The position numbers and the translations under genes were made by a program. 32,342 nt of DNA from CAZYSK01 sp964649415 (lineage in GTDB: Bacteria; Chloroflexota; Anaerolineae; B4-G1), in NCBI GenBank assembly GCA_964649415.1, contig CAZYSK010000067.1, forward strand, positions 1-32,342, in the 5' to 3' direction. The notes beneath the pieces are model-generated. The model ran no database searches, was not told the origin of the DNA, and saw only the letters and a list, made by a program, of their open reading frames with translations. This document shows positions 6,839-13,784 of this stretch, one piece after another (the stretch's first letter is position 1; each line of letters starts with the position of its first letter).

Positions 6839-9355
6839 GTGAAGCGATTGGTTCTGATGTGCGTCGCGGCCTTGCTGCTTCTGGTGGCTGCCGGTGCGCC
6901 ATCAAAACGGTGCGCCATCGGAATCGCGCCGCCTGATAGGAGGTGGCACGCCATCGGGCGCACGGACAGCCGCAGCGTCCACAGAATGGATCGCTTCGGC
7001 TCCCTCTACAGCGGAATAGCGACGTCCCAACAGGAATGGCCGGTGCGAACTCTGCACTCCGGCTATCACTTCCTCCCACCCTACGCGAATCCCCGCGACC
7101 GCTTCGGCTTCGACTCGGGGAGCGACCTGACCACCTACGCAGTGGAGCAACTCCAGGCCGGTTGGTATAGCGATTGGAATACCAACCTCAACCCACCCCA
7201 CCCTGATGGCCTGACCTACGTCCAACTGGTGCGGCTCCACGCCGGGGCCGATCCGCAAGACCCAACCCAGGTCACAGTGGCTCCCAGCCCGGAGATCATC
7301 GCCCAGATCGCGGCCGCACACCCGGGATCCCTGTGGCTCTTGGGCAACGAGCCGGATTCCCTCTACTGCGGCAGTCCGATCTACCCTGCAGTGTACGCCC
7401 ACGTCTACCACGACGTCTACACAACCATCAAGGCACTGGACCCCAGCGCACTGATCGCCAACGGCGCTGTTGTCCAGCCCACGCCCTGTCGTCTGGAGTA
7501 CCTGGACATCGTGTGGGATACGTATGTCCAGGCCTACGGCGAGCCGATGCCGGTGGACGTGTGGAACACGCACGCTTTCATCCTGCGCGAGGTGTACGGC
7601 TCATGGGGTGCCAGCACACCACCGGGTGTGGACCCAGGCTGCGGCGTCGCTTATCCTGTCTACGACGGCGATAACGTGGACGTGATGCGAGATCACCTCG
7701 TGGCCCTGCGCCAATGGATGAAGGACAAGGGAGAACAGAACAAGCCCCTGATCATCAGCGAGTACGGCGTGCTGTGGCCAGAGTGGTTCGTGGACGAGCG
7801 GGGACAGGCTTTCACGGCTGCCCGGGTGAGCCAGTTCATGACCCAGACCTATGACCTGTTTCTAAACGAGACCTACCCGGATATCGGTCTTCCCCAGGAC
7901 GAATACCGGCTGGTGCAAGCCTGGGCCTGGTACAGCCTGTCCGACGACCAAGACTACAACGGCTACTTGTTCCACAGCAACTCCAAGGAAATCTCCCCAA
8001 TAGGTCAAGCGTACGCCGACTACACCGCCGCCCTGACGGACACGCAGTACACCGACCTGACCGCCCAACTGTGGGCGGACGTAGAGCCGCTGGCACACCT
8101 CACCCCAACCCTACCCTACGACGCGCCATCAGAATGGAGCCTTTGTGGAGATAGCGGTGCGCTGACCGCGACGCTTCCAGTGACGGGAATCGTCGCCAAT
8201 CTCGGTCCGTTGACCGCCACAGGCGTGGTCATCGCATGCCCAGGGTCGGGATGCCAGCTCATCCAGGATGTGCCTGGACGATATGTGGAGGACATCGCCC
8301 CGCTGCCGCTGCCGACGCTTGCCATCACCGCACCCGGGGTATACGATCTGTCGCTCGTCGCCGACGCGCCGCAGTCGCTGCCCGACGTACGCCGCTGGAA
8401 CAACTCAAGCACCGTCAGCGTGGACGCTAGAGCCGATCTGACGGTCTTGGAAGCAGTCTGGTGCATCCATTCCCAGGAGCCCGCGAGCGATGTGCTCTCC
8501 GTCACCCTGACGGTGGAGAACGAAGGGCTCTGGCCCACGCCGCCCATTTCCGGCGCGCTGCACTTGAACAACGCCCAAGGCTCCCTGGTCCCGACGGTGC
8601 GGCAGGTCTCCGTCCCGGCCATGGGATCTCGTGCTCGAGCAGTTTCGCTCCAGGAGATGCCCCTTCCCGGTTCCAGTGAGGATCTGTACCGTCTGACGAT
8701 TGACGTAGACAGCGCTGCGGTCCTGGACGAGCAGGATGAGAGCAACAACCAGGCCCAGATTCCGATTCCCATCGTCGTCACGACCACGCTGCAACCCACC
8801 GCCACCGGCGCGCTAACCTCGGCCAGCGGCCACACAGCCTTCTTGTTCCCGGCCACGTCAGTGACGCTGCCCACAGAGATACGTTTCACGCCGCTCCTGA
8901 CGTCTGAATTGCCCCCAGGCCCACCATTGGGCGTGTCGGCGTTTGACCTGCGCGCCTATCGGGGTGGCGAACCTGTGTCCCCAACGCTATCCTGTCCCAT
9001 CACCGTCACCTGGCAGTACAGCGATACGGAGGTGACAGGGCTGTACGAGAGCGGCCTGGGCCTGTATAGCCTGGCATCAGACGGCCTTTGGCAACGTGTG
9101 TACCACCCGGTCGAGCGACACGATCTGGAGATGAACCGGCTGAGTACCTGCGTCCACCACTTGGGCACGTATGTCTTTGGACAGGGCGACGAAATCTATT
9201 TCCCATCCATGCTGCTCGGCCCAGAGCTAGGAAACTGGCTGAGACACCAAGGTCTTGAGAAAGCGCCAGTTTCTCCTGCCGTCTCTGCTGCAGGAAGTTG
9301 TCCCTCCGGTCTTCCGCCGCGACTGACACCGAACGTGTCCCCTGCAGGATACTGA
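6839..9355 (+). CDS. Secreted glycoside-hydrolase-like protein with CARDB-like domains
   Basis: 838 residues from a GTG preceded by AGGGG about 10 bases upstream. Signal peptide at residues 1-20 (MKRLVLMCVAALLLLVAAGA). Residues 20-62 are mostly inserted repeat DNA (family A at 6898-6966, inverted family C at 6991-7019). Residues about 75-400 look like a TIM-barrel clan A glycosidase: WLLGNEPD gives a candidate acid/base E171 and LIISEYG a candidate nucleophile E308. GH128/Asl1-type or a related family is my best guess; the substrate is unknown. Two CARDB/Ig-like beta domains follow (about 435-525 and 527-645), then a further beta-rich region. Near residue 785 EIYFPSML resembles the short hydrophobic tails of surface proteins in Chloroflexota. 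The ~45 residues after it come from a hairpin repeat (9231-9273) and look like read-through of an insertion. Another family A copy (DAPSEW) sits near 8124. Confidence 0.82.
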   Translation: MKRLVLMCVAALLLLVAAGAPSKRCAIGIAPPDRRWHAIGRTDSRSVHRMDRFGSLYSGIATSQQEWPVRTLHSGYHFLPPYANPRDRFGFDSGSDLTTYAVEQLQAGWYSDWNTNLNPPHPDGLTYVQLVRLHAGADPQDPTQVTVAPSPEIIAQIAAAHPGSLWLLGNEPDSLYCGSPIYPAVYAHVYHDVYTTIKALDPSALIANGAVVQPTPCRLEYLDIVWDTYVQAYGEPMPVDVWNTHAFILREVYGSWGASTPPGVDPGCGVAYPVYDGDNVDVMRDHLVALRQWMKDKGEQNKPLIISEYGVLWPEWFVDERGQAFTAARVSQFMTQTYDLFLNETYPDIGLPQDEYRLVQAWAWYSLSDDQDYNGYLFHSNSKEISPIGQAYADYTAALTDTQYTDLTAQLWADVEPLAHLTPTLPYDAPSEWSLCGDSGALTATLPVTGIVANLGPLTATGVVIACPGSGCQLIQDVPGRYVEDIAPLPLPTLAITAPGVYDLSLVADAPQSLPDVRRWNNSSTVSVDARADLTVLEAVWCIHSQEPASDVLSVTLTVENEGLWPTPPISGALHLNNAQGSLVPTVRQVSVPAMGSRARAVSLQEMPLPGSSEDLYRLTIDVDSAAVLDEQDESNNQAQIPIPIVVTTTLQPTATGALTSASGHTAFLFPATSVTLPTEIRFTPLLTSELPPGPPLGVSAFDLRAYRGGEPVSPTLSCPITVTWQYSDTEVTGLYESGLGLYSLASDGLWQRVYHPVERHDLEMNRLSTCVHHLGTYVFGQGDEIYFPSMLLGPELGNWLRHQGLEKAPVSPAVSAAGSCPSGLPPRLTPNVSPAGY
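6898..6966 (+). repeat. Family A hairpin repeats inside the signal-peptide-proximal coding region
   Basis: Cores or half-cores at 6898, 6914 and 6950 (the last two 36 bases apart) continue the spacer type of array 4. They are translated in the glycosidase-like protein between the signal peptide and the mature domain. A lone diverged copy (GCGCCATCAGAATGGA) is at 8123-8138 in the same gene. Confidence 0.8.
6991..7019 (-). repeat. Repeat family C, inverted copy
   Basis: On the minus strand this reads TATTCCGCTGTAGAGGGAGC then CGAAGCGA, the family C pattern. It is translated from the other strand here (MDRFGSLYSGI) and so encodes a different peptide from that in the neighbouring gene. Confidence 0.65.
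9231..9273. repeat. Hairpin repeat family F, copy 1
   Basis: GAAACTGGC at 9231-9239 pairs with GCCAGTTTC at 9265-9273, a perfect 9-base stem with a 25-base loop. The element at 15813-15845 (AGAAACCGGGT ... ACCTGGTTTCT) has the same design. Here it is inside the 3' end of a coding region and extends the protein tail. Confidence 0.65.
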
Positions 9356-9643
9356 GTGCCACATCCCACGTCATCACTGGCTGCATCGGAGTGGGGAGTA
9401 GACACTAGGCTGGCTCACCCCGCGGCAGACTACCGCGCGTCTGGTGGGGAAGGCTGACAGATAGTGGCCTGCCTCGCTTCGTCCAGACAGATTCCATCTG
9501 GGGATTGGCAATCGGCCTGACGCCCCTTATGCCCGCGATTCTGCTCACGACAAGGGTGACGGCAGGATGGTGACGGTCGAGTTCGCCCTGGTTCGTGGTT
9601 CCTCTCTGCAGCGGGGCCAGGAATCAGACACGGACGTCCGCGT
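9356..9643. other. Intergenic stretch, nothing recognised
   Basis: 288 bases between two convergent genes. I see no conserved frame, RNA gene, repeat of the families named here, or hairpin followed by a T run. It may hold a diverged repeat remnant. Confidence 0.5.
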
Positions 9644-10927
9644 TCACCGGAAGTTGAGCCCCGGCAGGAACGAGGGCAGGGGAAACAGCGCCGGGATGAT
9701 CTCACCCAACGTGCCTGAGACACTGCGGACATTGATCGTGCGTCCGCGGACGTTGACCGTGCGTCCGCGGACATTGATACCGACCGTCTGCGGTCGGCTG
9801 CGTCCGTCCGCTGGCGCTCCCATCACCAGCCGCGTTATCTCACCCCCGTCCAGTTCGAGCCGCTCCCGACCCAGCACGGCGCGAAACCGGTCCCCCTCCT
9901 GCTCAAAGCGAAGCCCGCGCCAAAGGCGCGCGTCGAAGCACGCCTCAACGTAGTCCCGGAGGTCGGACATCAGGCCAGGAAGATTGACAATGCGCATGGT
10001 GTGCTCGGGCAGAGGCAGACGCACTCCGGCGACACCCCGTTCGTGAAGCAGACGCAGGAAGTCCGCATCCTGCCAAGGCACGAACATCCGCAGTCCCCGC
10101 AGATCCAGCCGGGCCATAACCTCGGCCAGCGCGCCGGCGAGCGCAACCCGGCTGCCAGCATACTCGTACACCTCCCGCACGCCCGAGTCCGGCTCGCGCA
10201 GATTCTCCCAGGGGAAACTCAGGAACAGGTAGGCCACCGGGCGACCTCTCAGTTCCACAATCCAATCCTCCGCCTGGGGGAACTCCTCAGGTTGGCAGAA
10301 GTGCCGGGTGAACACCTCTACACACCGCACAAAGCGCACCGGCTCTGTCTGGTAAAGACGGGAGCACAGAGAGGCATCCGACTCGGTCGCCGGGCGGAGC
10401 GCAAGGCCGTCTACCCTCAGATCGACCTGACCGGGCTTGAGCACCACGTGCTCAAACTCCTGGGAAGCGACACAGCCAGCCCGCCTGTAGAGCTCGCGGT
10501 CACCAGAGACGAGCATCAGACGAGCACCTTCGGCGGTCAATTGGCGGGCGCAGTGATCGAGCAGCCGTGTGGCTAGTCCTAGACCCCGGTAGTCCGGGTG
10601 GGTACACACGCTGCCGATGCTGGCGACGCGCAAGGGGCTGCCGTACACGCTGACCTGACTGTGCCAGATGCCGATCTGGGAGACAGGTTCCCCCTGGTGG
10701 CAGATGACCTGCATCCCACCACGCCGGGGCGGGGTGTGCGCGGATTCGCCGCACGCGGAGGCAGTTTCCCCCAGATGCAGTCCGTCCGCCTGCTCAGCCT
10801 CCCCCGCAAACTCCGGGAAGCACAACGCATCCAGTCGCCGCGAGGCCACCAGCTCCTCCCGCCGGAGGAGGCGCGGCCCGTCCAGATCATCCAAGGAGAT
10901 CGAACACCCAGTATCCATATCCATCAT
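9644..10927 (-). CDS. Eis-like GNAT N-acetyltransferase with SCP2-like C-terminus
   Basis: About 427 residues. The first GNAT domain is at about 15-160. The acetyl-CoA loop is in SIGSVCTHPDYRGLGLATRLL (residues around 105-125; RGLGLA is the Q/RxxGxG/A-type pyrophosphate loop). A second GNAT-like fold spans about 165-300, followed by an SCP2-like C-terminal part. The length and three-part layout match Eis-type acetyltransferases, which acetylate amines such as aminoglycosides, polyamines or lysines; the acceptor here is unknown. The longer frame begins with TTG at 10936; I prefer the ATG at 10927, since neither has a clear ribosome site. Close to the end, about 30 residues (DNA 9729-9816, peptide with NVRGRT repeated) come from repeat family B. 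They are inserted in frame between ITRLVMGAPA and GTLGEIIPALFP. Confidence 0.85.
   Translation of the reverse strand: MMDMDTGCSISLDDLDGPRLLRREELVASRRLDALCFPEFAGEAEQADGLHLGETASACGESAHTPPRRGGMQVICHQGEPVSQIGIWHSQVSVYGSPLRVASIGSVCTHPDYRGLGLATRLLDHCARQLTAEGARLMLVSGDRELYRRAGCVASQEFEHVVLKPGQVDLRVDGLALRPATESDASLCSRLYQTEPVRFVRCVEVFTRHFCQPEEFPQAEDWIVELRGRPVAYLFLSFPWENLREPDSGVREVYEYAGSRVALAGALAEVMARLDLRGLRMFVPWQDADFLRLLHERGVAGVRLPLPEHTMRIVNLPGLMSDLRDYVEACFDARLWRGLRFEQEGDRFRAVLGRERLELDGGEITRLVMGAPADGRSRPQTVGINVRGRTVNVRGRTINVRSVSGTLGEIIPALFPLPSFLPGLNFR
9729..9816. repeat. Repeat family B, copy 3 with a duplicated 21-base unit
   Basis: Two 21-base units ending in GCGTCCGCGG (containing the perfect palindrome CGTCCGCGGACG) are followed by GATACCGACCGTCTGCGGTC then GGCTGCGTCCG. 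This is the same core seen at 1177 and 4244. It is read antisense here relative to the other two genes and still leaves the frame open. Confidence 0.8.
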
Positions 10928-11001
10928 TGCAGTCAACGCAGAGGCTGTGAGGACACCCTGTGCCTATGGACGGCACCATCATTCCGCCAGCGGATGAGGT
11001 T

Positions 11002-13236
11002 TCATCGTGCATCCGGTGACGCTTCTTCCGCGTCCAGCCGCTCCAGGCGCGCGATATCCGCCATCAGCCGCTTCAGCCCGGCCTCGTCGAAGACCACCGT
11101 CACCATCTCGTCGCCGCCGTCGGGCCGGCTCTGGATGACCAATCCATCGCCGAAGGTCGCGTGCCGCACGCGCTGGCCTGCACGGAACTGCAACTCGCTA
11201 GAGGGGCGAGCGCGAACGCGGGAGAAACCGGGGCCTTCCCGAAAACCTTGGGTTCTGCTCCTGGGCGCGGCCACCACGCCCGTTGCGGGCTTTGATCGTG
11301 CGCGCGCGCCTCTACGTCCCCACGAACCACCAATCAGCTCAGGGGGAACGTCCTCCAGGAACCGGCTGGGCACCGAGGGCTCGCTTTCGCCGTAGCGGGT
11401 ACGCCGGAAGGCGTAGGTCAAGAAGAGCCGATCCTCGGCACGCGTCAGCCCGACGTACATCAGTCGCCGCTCCTCGGCCATCTGCTCGGGATCGTCCAGG
11501 GAGCGGCTGTGAGGAAGCAGGCCATCCTCCAGGCCGGTGATGAAAACGACCGGGAATTCCAGTCCCTTGGCGCTATGAAGCGTGAGCAAAGTCGGTGCAT
11601 CCGCCTCGTCGCTCAGGTTGTCCACGTCCGAGACGAGCGCGACGTCAGCCAGGAACTCGGTCAACGTCATGTCCTCGTACTCGGCGGCCACGTTGCGGAG
11701 CTCCAGCACGTTGGCCCAGCGATCCTCGCCTTCCTCGGTGCCATCGCGCAGATAATCGCCGTAGCGGGTGTCCTGCAACACGCGATCTATCAACTGCGCC
11801 ACATCCATGGCATCGCGTGCGGAGATCCAACCTTCCAGCATCTCCAGGAATGACTCCAACACCCGCCGCGCCCGCGCGCCCAGCTTCGGGCCCTGGCCCG
11901 TCGCGTCGACCACGTCCTGGATCACCTCGTAAACCGAAACGCCGCGTGTCCGCGCCGTCTCCTCCAGCGCCGCCACCGTCTTCTGGCCAATGCCCCGGGG
12001 CGGGACGTTGATCACCCGCGCCATACTCACGCCCTCTGTGGGATTGTGGATCAGCCGTAAGAAGGCGATCAAGTCCTTGATCTCGCGGCGGGCATAGAAC
12101 CGGGTCGCCCCGACCAGCTTGTAGGGCAGGCCCGCGCGGATGAAGGCATCCTCCAGTGCACGCGACTGGGCGTTCGTCCGATACATCACCGCGCAGTCGC
12201 CGGGGTGCCCCCCCTCCTGGGCGACCAGTTGGGCGATGGTATTCACCACGAACAAGGCCTCGTCGTCCTGGTCGTAGGCCTCGTGGACGACGATCTCGGG
12301 GCCACGCCCCCGGCGCGTGAACAGCGACTTGTCCGTCCGATCGGGATTGTGACGGATCACCGCGTGGGCGGCGTCCAGAATCGTCTGCGTCGAGCGATAA
12401 TTCTGCTCCAGGAGGATGGTGAGGAGGTCGGGGTAATCGTCCCGCAGGCGGCGGATGTTGCGATAGTCCGCGCCTCGCCAGGCATAGATGGACTGATCCT
12501 CATCGGCGACGCAGAAGAGGTTGTGATAACGGCTCGCAAGCTGCTGCAACAGCGCGTATTGAGCCTGATTGGTGTCCTGAAACTCGTCCACCAGGATGTA
12601 CCGGTAGCGCTCCTGATACTTGGCCAGTACATCCGGGTTCTGCCTGAAGGCCCGCACAGTCACCATCAGCAAGTCATCGAAGTCAAGCCCGCTGTTGGCC
12701 GCCAGCAGGGCCTGGTAGCGTTCGTAGATGCGCTTGACGACCTCACCGTAGTAGGAGCCGGTGGTGTATGCCTCCGGCGTGATCAGCTCGTTCTTGGCCC
12801 GAGAGATGGCCCCATGCACCGCCTGGGGACGATAGCGCTTGTCGTCCAGGTTCAGGTCGCGGATCGCCTGCTTGACCAGGCGACGCTGGTCATCGGCGTC
12901 GAAGATGGCGTAGTCGCGCGGGATACCCGCGGCGTCGGCATCGCGGCGCAAAATACGGGCGCACGTGGCGTGGAACGTGCCCAGCGTGAGACTGCGAGCG
13001 CGAGAGGGTCCAAGTAACCGCTCCAGCCGCTCTCGCATCTCACGGGCCGCCTTGTTGGTGAAGGTGACCGCCATGATGCGCCAGGGGGCGACGTCTAGCT
13101 CCAGAACCAGCCAGGCGACGCGGTGTGTGAGCACGCGGGTCTTGCCGCTGCCCGGCCCGGCCAGCACCAGCACCGGGCCGTCGGATGCGGTGACGGCTTT
13201 CTGTTGTTGAGGGTTGAGTCCTTTGAGAGTGTCCAC
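11002..13236 (-). CDS. pcrA: UvrD/PcrA-family DNA helicase
   Basis: 744 residues from the chosen GTG. Superfamily 1A 3'-5' DNA helicase used in nucleotide-excision and mismatch repair and in clearing recombination or replication blocks. Visible motifs: Q-motif LNPQQQKAV (7-15), Walker A AGPGSGKT (26-33), motif Ia TFTNKAAREM, Walker B ILVDEFQDTN, motif III DEDQSIYAWRGA, motif IV NYRSTQTIL, motif V LTLHSAKGLEFPVVFI, and motif VI EERRLMYVGLTRAEDRL. The C-terminal RVRHATFGDGLVI segment is the Tudor-like RNA-polymerase-interaction module typical of PcrA. An open frame continues to a TTG at 13290. The GTG at 13236 matches the usual MxxLxxLNPQQ start and sits just after a good -10 (TACAAT). It is divergent from yjbQ-uvrC. 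Confidence 0.95.
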   Translation of the reverse strand: MDTLKGLNPQQQKAVTASDGPVLVLAGPGSGKTRVLTHRVAWLVLELDVAPWRIMAVTFTNKAAREMRERLERLLGPSRARSLTLGTFHATCARILRRDADAAGIPRDYAIFDADDQRRLVKQAIRDLNLDDKRYRPQAVHGAISRAKNELITPEAYTTGSYYGEVVKRIYERYQALLAANSGLDFDDLLMVTVRAFRQNPDVLAKYQERYRYILVDEFQDTNQAQYALLQQLASRYHNLFCVADEDQSIYAWRGADYRNIRRLRDDYPDLLTILLEQNYRSTQTILDAAHAVIRHNPDRTDKSLFTRRGRGPEIVVHEAYDQDDEALFVVNTIAQLVAQEGGHPGDCAVMYRTNAQSRALEDAFIRAGLPYKLVGATRFYARREIKDLIAFLRLIHNPTEGVSMARVINVPPRGIGQKTVAALEETARTRGVSVYEVIQDVVDATGQGPKLGARARRVLESFLEMLEGWISARDAMDVAQLIDRVLQDTRYGDYLRDGTEEGEDRWANVLELRNVAAEYEDMTLTEFLADVALVSDVDNLSDEADAPTLLTLHSAKGLEFPVVFITGLEDGLLPHSRSLDDPEQMAEERRLMYVGLTRAEDRLFLTYAFRRTRYGESEPSVPSRFLEDVPPELIGGSWGRRGARARSKPATGVVAAPRSRTQGFREGPGFSRVRARPSSELQFRAGQRVRHATFGDGLVIQSRPDGGDEMVTVVFDEAGLKRLMADIARLERLDAEEASPDAR

Positions 13237-13244
13237 GGCGTCAG

Positions 13245-13273
13245 ATTGTAACACAGGTGCACACAGCGCGCCA
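13245..13273 (-). promoter_or_regulatory. Candidate promoter of the helicase gene
   Basis: Minus strand: TGGCGC (weak -35), 17 bases, TACAAT (-10, five of six consensus). The predicted start lies within a few bases of the GTG at 13236, so the mRNA may be leaderless. Confidence 0.4.
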
Positions 13274-13276
13274 GTC

Positions 13277-13305
13277 TTGCCGTTCGGCAAGCCATGGACT
13301 ATAAT
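13277..13305 (+). promoter_or_regulatory. Strong promoter of yjbQ-uvrC with an overlapping palindrome
   Basis: TTGCCG (-35, 13277-13282), exactly 17 bases, perfect TATAAT (13300-13305). The -35 is the left half of a 14-base palindrome TTGCCGTTCGGCAA (13277-13290), a natural place for a repressor. The palindrome also lies just upstream of the divergent helicase promoter. Confidence 0.75.
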
Positions 13306-13328
13306 AGCACCACATATCAGGGGGGAGG

Positions 13329-13745
13329 ATGGTTGTCACTCAGGAACTACGCATACACACCCGCGGCCACTGCGATATCCAGGACATCACCGCACAGGTG
13401 GCTGGCCTGGTGAGTGACTCGGGCCTGCAGGCCGGTATCGCCACCATCTTCTGCCCCGGCTCGACCGGCGGTCTGACGACGATCGAGTACGAGGACGGCG
13501 CACTGGCCGATCTCCAGCAGGTCTTCGACGAGATCGCGCCACCTGACCGGGCCTACCGCCATCACCTGCGCTGGGGCGACGACAACGGCCACTCTCACGT
13601 GCGTGCAGCCCTCATCGGCCCCTCACTCACGGTGCCTTTCGTCGAGGGCCATCTCACACTCGGCACGTGGCAGCAGATCGTTTTCCTCGACTTCGACACC
13701 CGTCCCAGGTCGCGCCGGTTAGTCGTGCAGATCATGGGCGAATAG
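13329..13745 (+). CDS. yjbQ: YjbQ/UPF0047 family protein
   Basis: 138 residues, the usual length for the family. The ATG follows a strong ribosome site (GGGGGGAGG). Family hallmarks seen: GIATIFCPGSTGGLTTIEYE in the first half, YRHHLRWGDDNGHSHVRAALIG with its His-rich stretch, VPFVEGHLTLGTWQQIVFLDF, and the basic end RSRRLVVQIMGE. YjbQ proteins form small trimers and some have been linked to thiamin-phosphate-synthase-like activity; the physiological role is unsettled. The HTT of many members is replaced by GST. The gene sits 39 bases before uvrC and is probably co-transcribed with it. Confidence 0.93.
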   Translation: MVVTQELRIHTRGHCDIQDITAQVAGLVSDSGLQAGIATIFCPGSTGGLTTIEYEDGALADLQQVFDEIAPPDRAYRHHLRWGDDNGHSHVRAALIGPSLTVPFVEGHLTLGTWQQIVFLDFDTRPRSRRLVVQIMGE

Positions 13746-13784
13746 CGCCCTCGGACACTTGTCGCGTCCATCGGAGATAGATCG

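Noticed and set aside
6462..7079. Minus-strand ORFs of 205 and 100 codons over array 4
   Set aside because: Same cause: repeat units without stops, antisense to real genes, no protein features.
12205..13017. Plus-strand 270-codon ORF inside the helicase gene
   Set aside because: Antisense to a gene with every UvrD/PcrA motif; no recognisable domain.
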